A DNA stretch of 64,000 nt from CAWCGU01 sp963795195 (GTDB lineage: Bacteria; Actinomycetota; Thermoleophilia; Solirubrobacterales; 70-9): assembly GCA_963795195.1 (NCBI GenBank), contig CAWCGU010000006.1, forward strand, positions 434,001 to 498,000, written 5' to 3'. How positions within the stretch are numbered: the first letter of the stretch is position 1; every line of letters starts with the position of its first letter. Position numbers and translations under genes: made by a program. Shown in pieces: positions 53,803 to 63,281 of the stretch. The notes beneath the pieces are model-generated. The model was not told the origin of the DNA. It was given only the letters and a program-made list of their open reading frames with translations, and searched no databases.

Positions 53803-53994
53803 CCCTGACTGCTCACTCGTTCAAGCCCTTCAAAGCCCCTTCAAGCCCACGGTCTCTTCCCGGACCCGACGCCCGCGCCTCTCTCGCAGCGCAACGTCAC
53901 GATGCCCAGATCGGTCAAAGTAACAGCAATTCGGCCGTGGGACCGCAGTTGAAATTCGCACCAGCGGCTCGGTGACTTGACCCGGTGTGCCACC
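53803..53994 (-). other. Intergenic leader of the mce operon with a triplicated 10-bp motif
   Basis: This 192-bp spacer between tetR and yrbEA holds three near-tandem copies of TTCAAGCCC/TTCAAAGCCCC (53820-53848, plus-strand sense), 20 bases before the yrbEA start. The rest is unremarkable. No convincing -35/-10 pair was found on the minus strand, so the mce promoter may lie upstream of tetR or be atypical. Confidence 0.35.
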
Positions 53995-54654
53995 TCAGGC
54001 TGCGGTCGGGCCGCGGGCGACGACGCGGCCGAGCAGCGTGGCGAGGTCGTCGGGCTCCCAAACATCCGGGTCGGCGAGCTGAATGCGGACGCCGGCTTCG
54101 CCGATCGAGGTCAGCAGTTCGGCCAGCACCGGGGCCTTGCGCTCCGAGTCGCTCACACCTGATTGGTCGAGGAACGGCTTGATCAAGGCGCCCACCTGGG
54201 TCACGACGGTCGAGCGAGCACGACGCACGCGCCGCGTGATCGCCGGTGCGTTGCCGTGCTCGGAATCGAAGACGACACGCCACGAATCGGGCGCCTCGCT
54301 GGCGGCCGAAAGCAGTGCCCTGAATGCGTCGGAAACGAGAACCTCGATGTTCGCGTAGTCGAGCTCGGTCGGGAAAGCGGCGGCGACGATGTCCAGAAGC
54401 CGCTGCTCCTCGCGGCGAAGCAGCACCTCGAAGAGCTCCTCCTTGCCCGAGAAGCAGTCGTAAACGACTGGTTTCGTGATCTCCGCCGCGGCTGCGATCG
54501 CCTCCATCGAGGTGCCGTTGTAGCCGTGAACGACGAACAGCTTCAGGGCCGCATCGAGAATCAGGGGACGGCGGCGCTGCGGTCCGAGGTGAGCGGCGCG
54601 CTCTCGCTTGCCCTCTGGGCCGGCTTGCTTGATCTCCGATCCGCTGGTGGCCAC
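53995..54654 (-). CDS. TetR-family regulator upstream of the mce operon
   Basis: A 219-residue TetR repressor. The DNA-binding domain (about 27-75) has LILDAALKLFVVHGYNGTSM then AIAAAAEITKPVVYDCFSGK. The C-terminal domain is helical and acidic. I choose GTG 54654, preceded by AAGGA. An alternative GTG at 54690 would place the operator palindrome inside the coding region. It is in the same orientation as yrbEA and 192 bp upstream, so it is a candidate regulator of lipid import. Mce operons in actinobacteria are often controlled by a linked TetR or FadR-type protein. Confidence 0.88.
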   Translation of the reverse strand: MATSGSEIKQAGPEGKRERAAHLGPQRRRPLILDAALKLFVVHGYNGTSMEAIAAAAEITKPVVYDCFSGKEELFEVLLRREEQRLLDIVAAAFPTELDYANIEVLVSDAFRALLSAASEAPDSWRVVFDSEHGNAPAITRRVRRARSTVVTQVGALIKPFLDQSGVSDSERKAPVLAELLTSIGEAGVRIQLADPDVWEPDDLATLLGRVVARGPTAA

Positions 54655-54670
54655 GTTTCCTTGAGGAATC

Positions 54671-54684
54671 CTACCGGTAAGTAG
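54671..54684. promoter_or_regulatory. Candidate TetR operator (CTAC-CGGTAA-GTAG)
   Basis: A 14-bp inverted repeat with arms CTAC and GTAG contains the perfect palindrome TACCGGTA (54672-54679). It lies 17 bases upstream of the chosen tetR GTG and directly after the stop of the upstream hydrolase gene. Palindromes of the TTACCGGTAA type are common TetR-family targets in lipid-metabolism regulons. Autoregulation is inferred. Confidence 0.5.
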
Positions 54685-54686
54685 GG

Positions 54687-56831
54687 TCACCGAGGCAGGC
54701 GGCGCACCGGCAAGCTGAGTCTCACGCCGCTGAGCGCCAGCGTAAACGGAGACTCGGTCAGATGGATAAAGGGCTCGTAGTCGGCCGCGAGCTCGATGCG
54801 AACGCTGTGGCCGGGCTCGAAGCGCCAGCCGTTGCCGTGCATCTGGTAGCGGACCCGTCCCGCCGAAGCCTCCCCCGGCGCGATCACCCTCGTCCCCCGA
54901 TCCACCAAGACGCCGCGCCCATCCGGCAGTACGTCGTAGAGGCGGGCGTTCAGCTGCAACCCGCTGCCCGAGGTGGGCGCAAAGCTGGCGGTCACGGTCG
55001 CGGCGCCCAGCATCGTCTGGCGGCGCTCGAGTGGTTCTGACGTGTAAACGGCGACTCCGGCGCCGGCGGGGTCCGGCGCGGAGATGCAGCCGTTCCGGTT
55101 GGAGACCTCGTTGACGAGCGGGTCGGAGTAGAGCGCGTGGGAATTCGGCAGCACAAGCGAGTTGACGGTCTGCTCGCCCGGCAGGTCAAAGCGCAGACGG
55201 CGGGGAGCCAGCTGCTCGAAGGTCGGCGCGCTGTAGCGCGGCCCTGACTCGTCAAGCGGCTGACCCGGAGGCGCCGTCTGCGGGCAGACCTGCGTCTCGG
55301 CGGTGACATCGAAGTCCGGACGCGGTGCCCGCGGATTCGCGGGCGGCCGAGCGAAGTGGTCGAGGAAGCGGTTGAGCATCGTCGTCACCCCGAGCTTTTG
55401 CAACGTCGGCGGATCCCGGTTGAACCCCCGGGCGTAGTCCTCGTCCGTGCAGATGTGACGGTCCGCACCGCAGACATCCGCCCAGATCTTCGGCTTGTTC
55501 TTCGTGAAGTGCTGGTAGTCCCCGAAGTAGGCCTGGATCGGGTAACCGGGCGCAACAGAGAGCAGCCTGTTGATCATCCGGCGGTTCTCGACGCTGGGGA
55601 AGAGCGGGTCCCCAAAGGTGGCGGCGTCGAAGATCGGCACCCGGTAGCCGGGTCGCTTGATCCGCCGGAAGAACTTGCTTTGGTAGTAAGCCGAGCTGTC
55701 TGCGAGCAGCGTCGGCAGGAATTCGTTCACGGTCGCAGCGCAGCTGGGGTTGGACTCGACCGGGTAGGCGCCCATCATGCAGACGACACCCTCGTGCATC
55801 TCCATTGGGAAGGTCGTGTGCCCGCCCGTGAGCAGGTTGCCGGTCAGGTAGAGGCCTGCGAGGATCGAGCGCTTGACGGTCCCGACTGGAGTGCGGGGGG
55901 CCGGGCACGGCGTCCCGTCGAAGCTGACCGGGCCTGTGTCGCAGCCATCGGTCGCCGGCAACTCGTCCGGCGTCTGCATGTGGGTGCCGGTCGGCGCCAG
56001 CGTGTAGGCGAGGTCGGTCCATGCGTACTTGGGCGCCGAGACGGCCAGCCGCATCGTCATCCGGCTGCCCGTGTCGGGCGTGCAGCGCCAGCGCGGGTCG
56101 GTGATCGACATCCAGCTGAAACCTCCGCCGTAGGAACCCCCCGTGGTCACGACGCGCTGTGGATCGACATCGGGCAGGCGGCCCTTGGAGTTGAAGAGGT
56201 CGGTGATCTGACAGGCGAGGTGCTGGTAGTCGTTGATCTCGTAGCGGCGCGACTGCAGGTGCATCTCGCCGGTCGATCCGGCCTGGCTGCCGTTGACGAA
56301 GCCGCGCGACGTGAAGTTGACCACGACGTACCCGCGCGAGGCAAACCAGGCGGTGTTGTAGTGCCAAGCCTCCCTCCCGCCTGCCTGGTAGTCCTCGCTC
56401 TCCCAGCCGCGCTTGTCGCCGCCGCAGCAGCCGTGCATGAAGAAAAGCAGCGGATGCTCCCCCGCCGTCCGGGTCGACGGGAAATGGACTTCAACGTCGA
56501 GTGCGATGTTGCCGTCCGTGTCTGCGCCCGGGAAGGAGGCGGCGTCCGCCGCCTTTCGCGGAAGCCCGCTGTAGCCATCGCCGCCGTAGGCCGCCGGCAC
56601 CGTCACGGCCGAGACGCCGCCGTGATTGGGGATCGTGCCCCCGGGTCCGGGCAGCGGGCTGTTGCTCGGCACTCCGTCGTCGCAGCGAAGGAAGCCTCCG
56701 CCCCGCTTCAGATCGAACTCCGCGCAGGCGGCAGGGTTCACGAAGCTGTCGGGGATCTCGGCGGCAACCGTGGCCGGCGTGACTCCAATCAACAGCGCAA
56801 CCAGCACCCCCACTCGCGCCCTCGGCTCCAC
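54687..56831 (-). CDS. Secreted CocE/NonD-like serine hydrolase with C-terminal jelly-roll domain
   Basis: An exported hydrolase of about 714 residues. The signal peptide (VGVLVALLIGVTPATVAAE) follows GTG 56831. The alpha/beta-hydrolase core has LLFFMHGCCGGDKRGW (oxyanion region), GYVVVNFTSRGFVNGS and the nucleophile motif TTGGSYGGGFSW. A C-terminal beta domain (from about 560) resembles the PepX/CocE jelly roll, ending in FHLTESPFTLALSGV-type strands. Many Cys pairs suggest disulfides outside the cell. Such proteins cleave esters or peptides, and the substrate here is unknown. The frame is open 130 codons further upstream but antisense to the SDR, so I reject that extension. Confidence 0.85.
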   Translation of the reverse strand: MEPRARVGVLVALLIGVTPATVAAEIPDSFVNPAACAEFDLKRGGGFLRCDDGVPSNSPLPGPGGTIPNHGGVSAVTVPAAYGGDGYSGLPRKAADAASFPGADTDGNIALDVEVHFPSTRTAGEHPLLFFMHGCCGGDKRGWESEDYQAGGREAWHYNTAWFASRGYVVVNFTSRGFVNGSQAGSTGEMHLQSRRYEINDYQHLACQITDLFNSKGRLPDVDPQRVVTTGGSYGGGFSWMSITDPRWRCTPDTGSRMTMRLAVSAPKYAWTDLAYTLAPTGTHMQTPDELPATDGCDTGPVSFDGTPCPAPRTPVGTVKRSILAGLYLTGNLLTGGHTTFPMEMHEGVVCMMGAYPVESNPSCAATVNEFLPTLLADSSAYYQSKFFRRIKRPGYRVPIFDAATFGDPLFPSVENRRMINRLLSVAPGYPIQAYFGDYQHFTKNKPKIWADVCGADRHICTDEDYARGFNRDPPTLQKLGVTTMLNRFLDHFARPPANPRAPRPDFDVTAETQVCPQTAPPGQPLDESGPRYSAPTFEQLAPRRLRFDLPGEQTVNSLVLPNSHALYSDPLVNEVSNRNGCISAPDPAGAGVAVYTSEPLERRQTMLGAATVTASFAPTSGSGLQLNARLYDVLPDGRGVLVDRGTRVIAPGEASAGRVRYQMHGNGWRFEPGHSVRIELAADYEPFIHLTESPFTLALSGVRLSLPVRRLPR

Positions 56832-56853
56832 ACATGGAAGACTACCTCGATCG

Positions 56854-57849
56854 ATGAGCCTGCAGTCCCGCATCACACGCCTCGGCGGCCGCGTCGCCTC
56901 AGCAGCCACGTCGACACCGGTCCGCCTGCCGCGGATCGGCCGCAGCTCGCTTGAAGATGCGATCAGCACCAGGGTCGTGCTGGTCACCGGAGCGTCCTCG
57001 GGAATCGGCCGCGCGACGGCGCTGCAGGCCGGCGCCGCCGGAGCCAAGGTCCTCCTGGTCGCCCGGACACCCGAGAAGCTTGAGGAGGTGGCCGAGGAGA
57101 TCAAGCAGGCCGGAGGCGATGCCCGCAGCCACCCTTGCGACCTCTCCGACCTCGACGACATCGCTCGCATGGCCGACGAGGTGATCGCGGCCCACGGCGG
57201 CGTCGACATCCTCGTCAACAACGCCGGGCGCTCGATTCGCCGCTCGATCCACCTCTCCTACGACCGCATTCACGACTTCGAGCGCACGATCCAGCTCAAC
57301 TATCTGGGCGCCGTACAGCTGATCCTGAAGCTGCTGCCGGGGATGCGCGAGCGCGGAGGCGGCCAGATCATCAACGTCAGTTCGATGGGCGTGCAGACCA
57401 ACACTCCGCGTTTCTCCGCCTACGTCGCCTCGAAGGCCGCCCTCGACGGCTTCTCGAACGTGATCGCCGCCGAGATCCTCGACGACAACGTCAAGATCAC
57501 GACGGTGCACATGCCACTGGTGCGCACACCGATGATCGCCCCCACCAAGCACTACCGCTACTTCCCCTCGATCAGCCCCGACCAGGCGGCCAGCATGATT
57601 ACCAACGCGATGATCGGCCGGCCAAAGGACGTCTCGACTCCGTTCGGCCGGCTCTCCACCGCCACCCACGCGACGGTCCCCTCGATCCAGGACGCGATCG
57701 CGAATCGCGCCTACAAGCTGTTCCCGGACAGCGATGCGGCCCGAGAGGGAGGCGCCGACGCGAAGGCCGGGGCCACCGAGGAGGCGGGGGACGAAGCCAC
57801 GGCCGAGCAGCGCGCCTTCGCCCGCCTCACCGGCGGCACCCACTGGTAG
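56854..57849 (+). CDS. SDR-family oxidoreductase resembling fatty acyl-CoA reductase domains
   Basis: A 331-residue SDR. It has an N-terminal extension of about 45 residues and then the cofactor loop LVTGASSGIGRATALQ. NNAGRSIRRSI, IINVSSMG and YVASKAALDGF follow, the last with the catalytic Tyr and Lys. The long C-terminal part (HYRYFPSISPDQAASMITNA, then AYKLFPDS) resembles the SDR domain of mycobacterial acyl-CoA/fatty-acid reductases. Judging by Arg in LVARTPEKL, it uses NADPH. Only 22 bp separate its ATG from the divergent hydrolase GTG, so both messages must have very short leaders or internal promoters. Confidence 0.88.
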   Translation: MSLQSRITRLGGRVASAATSTPVRLPRIGRSSLEDAISTRVVLVTGASSGIGRATALQAGAAGAKVLLVARTPEKLEEVAEEIKQAGGDARSHPCDLSDLDDIARMADEVIAAHGGVDILVNNAGRSIRRSIHLSYDRIHDFERTIQLNYLGAVQLILKLLPGMRERGGGQIINVSSMGVQTNTPRFSAYVASKAALDGFSNVIAAEILDDNVKITTVHMPLVRTPMIAPTKHYRYFPSISPDQAASMITNAMIGRPKDVSTPFGRLSTATHATVPSIQDAIANRAYKLFPDSDAAREGGADAKAGATEEAGDEATAEQRAFARLTGGTHW

Positions 57850-57876
57850 CCGCAGCGCGCCGGGCGTCCGTGAGGA

Positions 57877-59016
57877 ATGGCCATACGCACCACTGAGGGA
57901 CGGCCGGCCTGGCCTTTGGACGGGGTCCGGGTTCTCGACTGCGCGAGCTTCATCGCGGGGCCGCTGGCGGCGACGCTGCTGGGAGATCTCGGGGCAGAGG
58001 TGGTAAAGCTCGAGCCTCCGGGCGGCGACCCGATGCGGCGGGTTGGCCCAGCGGTCAACGAGGAGATCTCGGCGACATTCGCATTCGCGAACAGAGGTAA
58101 GCGCAGCATCGTTCTCGACCCCGGCTCCAAAGACGGCCGCGCGCGGATCGCGGCGCTGGCGTCCACGGCGACGGTGCTGGTCCACAACCGCAGGCCCGCG
58201 CCCGCCGAACAACTGGGCTTTTACGAGGCGCCCATCGTCGTCGAGATCAGCGCCTTCGGCAACGACGGCCCCTACGCGACCCGCCCCGCCCTCGACCCGA
58301 TCGTCCAGGCGATGAGCGGGATCGTCGCACTGACGGGCGACCCCGGCGGAGCACCGCGGCGCGCAGCTGCGCCGGTCGTCGACGTCGCGACGTCGCTGAC
58401 TGCGGCGTGCGGCGCACTGGCTGCCCTGCGCGAGTTCGAGCGCGGCGGCGAACCGCAGCGGCTGACCGCGTCGCTTTTCGAAGTCGGCCTGCTGCTCAAC
58501 GGCTCGGCGATCGCGATGCAGTCCGCTCACGGTTCCGAGCTGCGGCGACTTGGCAACGCCAGCCACGCGCTGCTCGCCGATCAATTCGCGGCCAGGGACG
58601 GCCTCGTCTGGCTGGCGGTCTGGGAAACCAGACAGTGGATGAAGCTCTGCCGGCTGCTCGACCTCGAGAGCCTCGGGGCCGATCCGCTCTGCCAGACGAA
58701 TGCCGGGCGGGTCACCGAGCAGGAGCGGCTGCGCACGGCGCTTGCCGCGAAGATCGTGGCCTGGGAGGCCGAGGAGTTGCGCGGCCGCCTCGAGGAGGCC
58801 GGCATTCCGGCGGCACTGACGCTCTCGCTCCAGCAGGTCGCGGACGATCCTCACGTCGTCGCCACCGGGGCGCTTCGCACCGAATCACGACTGGGAGAGA
58901 AGAGCGTTTCGCTCGCGGCGGGCCCCCTGCGGTTCGGCGGGCAGCGGCCACCCCAAGGAGCCCCCGCCCCGGGCCTCGGCGAGCACACCGACGAGATCGT
59001 CGCCGGGCTCTCATAG
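57877..59016 (+). CDS. CaiB/BaiF class III CoA-transferase
   Basis: A 379-residue family III CoA-transferase, which moves CoA between carboxylic acids via an enzyme-bound aspartyl thioester. Motifs are GVRVLDCASFIAGPLAATLL, LGDLGAEVVKLEPPGGDPMR, FANRGKRSIVLD and AAAPVVDVATSLTAACGAL. The last contains the Asp at the catalytic position. The C-terminus has GPLRFGG and PGLGEHTDEI, as is usual. It follows the SDR by 27 bp and precedes a thioesterase, suggesting activation and release of acyl-CoA intermediates. Confidence 0.93.
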   Translation: MAIRTTEGRPAWPLDGVRVLDCASFIAGPLAATLLGDLGAEVVKLEPPGGDPMRRVGPAVNEEISATFAFANRGKRSIVLDPGSKDGRARIAALASTATVLVHNRRPAPAEQLGFYEAPIVVEISAFGNDGPYATRPALDPIVQAMSGIVALTGDPGGAPRRAAAPVVDVATSLTAACGALAALREFERGGEPQRLTASLFEVGLLLNGSAIAMQSAHGSELRRLGNASHALLADQFAARDGLVWLAVWETRQWMKLCRLLDLESLGADPLCQTNAGRVTEQERLRTALAAKIVAWEAEELRGRLEEAGIPAALTLSLQQVADDPHVVATGALRTESRLGEKSVSLAAGPLRFGGQRPPQGAPAPGLGEHTDEIVAGLS

Positions 59017-59026
59017 GCAAGGCCGA

Positions 59027-59830
59027 ATGAACCTCGATCACGACACCGCGTTGAAGCCGCTGGGGCACGGGACCTTCGAGGGAATGGTCTCTTCGGCCTG
59101 GTGGACGGCGCGGGGCCCGCTGGGCGGCTACGTGATGGCGATCCTGATGCGTGCGCTGATTGAGACGGTCGCTGATCCCGAGCGGGCGCCACGTTCACTG
59201 ACGGTGCACTTCCTACGGCCGCCTCAGGCGGCGCCGATTCAGGTCCATGCCCAGGTCGAGCGTTCGGGTCGCTCGCTGACCACGGCGACAGGTCGCCTCG
59301 AGCAGCAGGGCAAGCTGATGGCGCTCGCTTTCAGCTCCTTCTCCTCAGCCTGGCCGGGTCCGACGTTCAACGAGCTGCCGATGCCGGAGGTTCCAGGCCC
59401 CGACCCGGTCGCGGAGGCTCCCGCCGGCCTGCCGGGGGCAGACCGTCCGCCCTTCCTCGACCGGATGGTCTTCCAGCCGCGCTTCGGCGATTCCCCGTTC
59501 TCTCTCTCCGGCCACTCGGAGGTGGGAGGCTGGATGGGCATCCAGGAGCGGCGCGAACTCGACGCGCTCGCGATCGTGGTGCTTGCCGACGCCTGGTTTC
59601 CCGCCCCCTGGCCGCGCCTCAGCGCGCTGGCGCCGGCGCCCACGGTCGAGCTGACGGTGCTCTTTCGCTCGCCCCTGCCCCTACCCCACTCGCTGCTGCT
59701 CGGGCGCTTCACGTCAGGACTCGTTCGCGACGGCTTCTTCGACGAGGACGGGGTGCTCTGGGCGCCCGATGGAACCGTGGTCGCCCAGTCGCGCCAGCTG
59801 GCGCTGCTGATCGGTGCCGATTCTCACTAG
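59027..59830 (+). CDS. Acyl-CoA thioesterase family protein (double hot-dog)
   Basis: A 267-residue TesB-like or 4HBT_3-type thioesterase. The N-terminal hot-dog shows GPLGGYVMAILMRALIE and SLTVHFLRPPQ. The C-terminal hot-dog contains LAIVVLADAWFPAP, VELTVLFRSPLP and a final APDGTVVAQSRQLALL, the common ending of this family. It hydrolyses acyl-CoA to free acid and CoA, and the chain specificity is unknown. It begins 10 bp after the CoA-transferase stop and closes the SDR-CoA-transferase-thioesterase operon. Confidence 0.88.
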   Translation: MNLDHDTALKPLGHGTFEGMVSSAWWTARGPLGGYVMAILMRALIETVADPERAPRSLTVHFLRPPQAAPIQVHAQVERSGRSLTTATGRLEQQGKLMALAFSSFSSAWPGPTFNELPMPEVPGPDPVAEAPAGLPGADRPPFLDRMVFQPRFGDSPFSLSGHSEVGGWMGIQERRELDALAIVVLADAWFPAPWPRLSALAPAPTVELTVLFRSPLPLPHSLLLGRFTSGLVRDGFFDEDGVLWAPDGTVVAQSRQLALLIGADSH

Positions 59831-59838
59831 GGGCATTA

Positions 59839-59851
59839 GGGGTCAGACCCC
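59839..59851. repeat. 13-bp palindrome GGGGTCAGACCCC after the thioesterase gene
   Basis: A perfect palindrome (6-bp arms, one central base) begins 8 bases after the thioesterase stop and is followed by AAAG. Palindromes of this exact type recur in intergenic spaces of many bacterial genomes, probably as mobile or REP-like motifs. Here only one copy is seen. It might also help terminate transcription before lon. Confidence 0.45.
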
Positions 59852-59914
59852 AAAGGGACAGAGCCGCCCTGCACCTGCACCCATGGATCTAAGCCTTGCC
59901 CACTCAGATCGTTC

Positions 59915-59941
59915 GCTACACTACTTCATTAACTGAAGTAG
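59915..59941 (+). promoter_or_regulatory. lon promoter region with 8-bp inverted repeat
   Basis: Upstream of lon the arms CTACTTCA (59921-59928) and TGAAGTAG (59934-59941) flank TTAAC. A candidate -10 TACACT (about 59917-59922) overlaps the left arm, so a repressor bound here would block initiation. GTTCGCT just before it resembles half of a ClgR-type box, but the other half is missing. The repeat does not match the HAIR consensus of HspR. The regulator is unknown. Confidence 0.5.
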
Positions 59942-59965
59942 CTATCAACACTGAAGGGACTTGCC

Positions 59966-62239
<2,274 letters not shown>

Positions 62240-62282
62240 CCCCAATCACCGCGTTCAGGGTGCTGTGCGATGCTGCGCGTGA

Positions 62283-62729
62283 GTGACCACTGGTGCACCC
62301 ATAGATTTCGATGCGCCGCCGGCTGAGCTGTACGCCGCGATCACATCGCTGGACGCCGATTCGTTCGAGACGCTGATGAGCGACGCCGGGGACCGCTCGC
62401 GCGTGATCGACGCGCTCGTTGGGCACCTTGCCGGCAAGCTACAGTTGGAAAAGGCCGGAGACCTCGAGGCCGTGCTGCACGTCAAGCTCTGGGACCGGCC
62501 CGGCGGCGGCTACGACCACCGCGAGCTCGTCATCAGCGACGGCGCCTGCACCGCGACCGACGAACCGTCGCGCAAACCTGACCTGACCCTGAAGATCCGC
62601 CCCGGCGACCTGCGCAAGATCGTCAGCGGCGAGGCGGGGCCGAAACGACTGGCGCTCAAGGGCCGCCTGCGGGTACTCGGCGACCTCGGACTCGGGATGC
62701 GGCTCTCGGAGCTCTTCGACCTGTCCTGA
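62283..62729 (+). CDS. SCP2 sterol-carrier-like domain protein
   Basis: A 148-residue single SCP2-type domain. The pattern includes a strand VLHVKLWDRPGGGYDHRELV, then PDLTLKIRPGDLRKIVSGEA, the hallmark SCP2 segment (D-x-T-h-x-h-x2-x-D-h..hh.G). KGRLRVLGDLGLGMRLSELF follows, typical for the last strand and helix. These proteins bind lipids or acyl-CoA in a hydrophobic groove and accompany fatty-acid or sterol pathways. The GTG start is 43 bp after lon. No signal peptide, so cytoplasmic. Confidence 0.82.
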   Translation: MTTGAPIDFDAPPAELYAAITSLDADSFETLMSDAGDRSRVIDALVGHLAGKLQLEKAGDLEAVLHVKLWDRPGGGYDHRELVISDGACTATDEPSRKPDLTLKIRPGDLRKIVSGEAGPKRLALKGRLRVLGDLGLGMRLSELFDLS

Positions 62730-62763
62730 GGCCGGGACAATCTCGGCGCGAAAAGATCTTCGA

Positions 62764-63186
62764 GTGCTCGGGTTCATCGAAAGGGAGGTTTTGCTCGCCC
62801 CGGACGTCGTCGCCCGGGCGGCCTCACTGGCGGGCGGCCCGCCCGAGCAGCGCTGGATGCTGTCGCTGCCCCGCGATGTGCGCTCCTCATACGTGCGCGA
62901 GGTGATCGACAAGGGCGGAGGCGATCAGCGCCAGCAGCGCTGGATTCTGCGCGCACCGGACAGGGTGCGGCGCGGCTACCTCGAGAACGTCTTCGAGAAA
63001 CGAGGCGACGCTCCCTCCCCGGAGGTCGCCTGGATGCTGGCCCAGCCCGACCCCGTCAGACACAGCTACATCGACGAGGTGATGGAGGCAGCAGAGGAGG
63101 TGAAGCGCCCCGACGTCGTATGGATGCTGCGCCAGCCGGACTCCGTACGGGAGAGCTACATAGAAGCGGTGGTTCGAGCCGGCTAG
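62764..63186 (+). CDS. Small protein of four tandem ~30-residue WMLxxPDxVRxSY repeats
   Basis: I do not recognise a family. The 140-residue protein consists almost wholly of four repeats with Trp at 31, 60, 90 and 120. The common pattern is W-[MI]-L-x2-P-x2-V-R-x2-Y-[VIL]-x2-V. Spacing is 29-30 residues, and linkers are acidic or basic and differ in sequence. Predicted as helix pairs, this could be a small solenoid for protein binding. No signal or membrane segment. The GTG start is 34 bp after the SCP2 gene, without a good ribosome-binding site, so the exact start is uncertain. Probably co-transcribed with the SCP2 gene. Confidence 0.7.
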   Translation: MLGFIEREVLLAPDVVARAASLAGGPPEQRWMLSLPRDVRSSYVREVIDKGGGDQRQQRWILRAPDRVRRGYLENVFEKRGDAPSPEVAWMLAQPDPVRHSYIDEVMEAAEEVKRPDVVWMLRQPDSVRESYIEAVVRAG

Positions 63187-63206
63187 AAAGCCCCCCTCCA
63201 ACCCCG

Positions 63207-63252
63207 CGAACGTCCCAATTGACTTCCCACAAGGTGTACTCAGGGACGTTCG
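63207..63252 (+). repeat. 46-bp palindromic element, copy 3, between convergent genes
   Basis: Perfect 10-bp arms CGAACGTCCC and GGGACGTTCG enclose 26 bases (AATTGACTTCCCACAAGGTG then TACTCA). It matches copy 2 closely and lies in the 95-bp space between the stops of the repeat-protein gene and the convergent kinase gene, the same kind of position as copy 2. Confidence 0.8.
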
Positions 63253-63281
63253 GCATGGTCCCTGACGTCAGCCCAACACCA

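Noticed and set aside
56832..57221. 130-codon upstream extension of the secreted hydrolase frame
   Set aside because: Overlaps the SDR coding sequence on the other strand and would bury the signal peptide inside the protein.
59921..59941. HspR HAIR element at lon
   Set aside because: The inverted repeat arms CTACTTCA/TGAAGTAG do not match CTTGAGT-N7-ACTCAAG.
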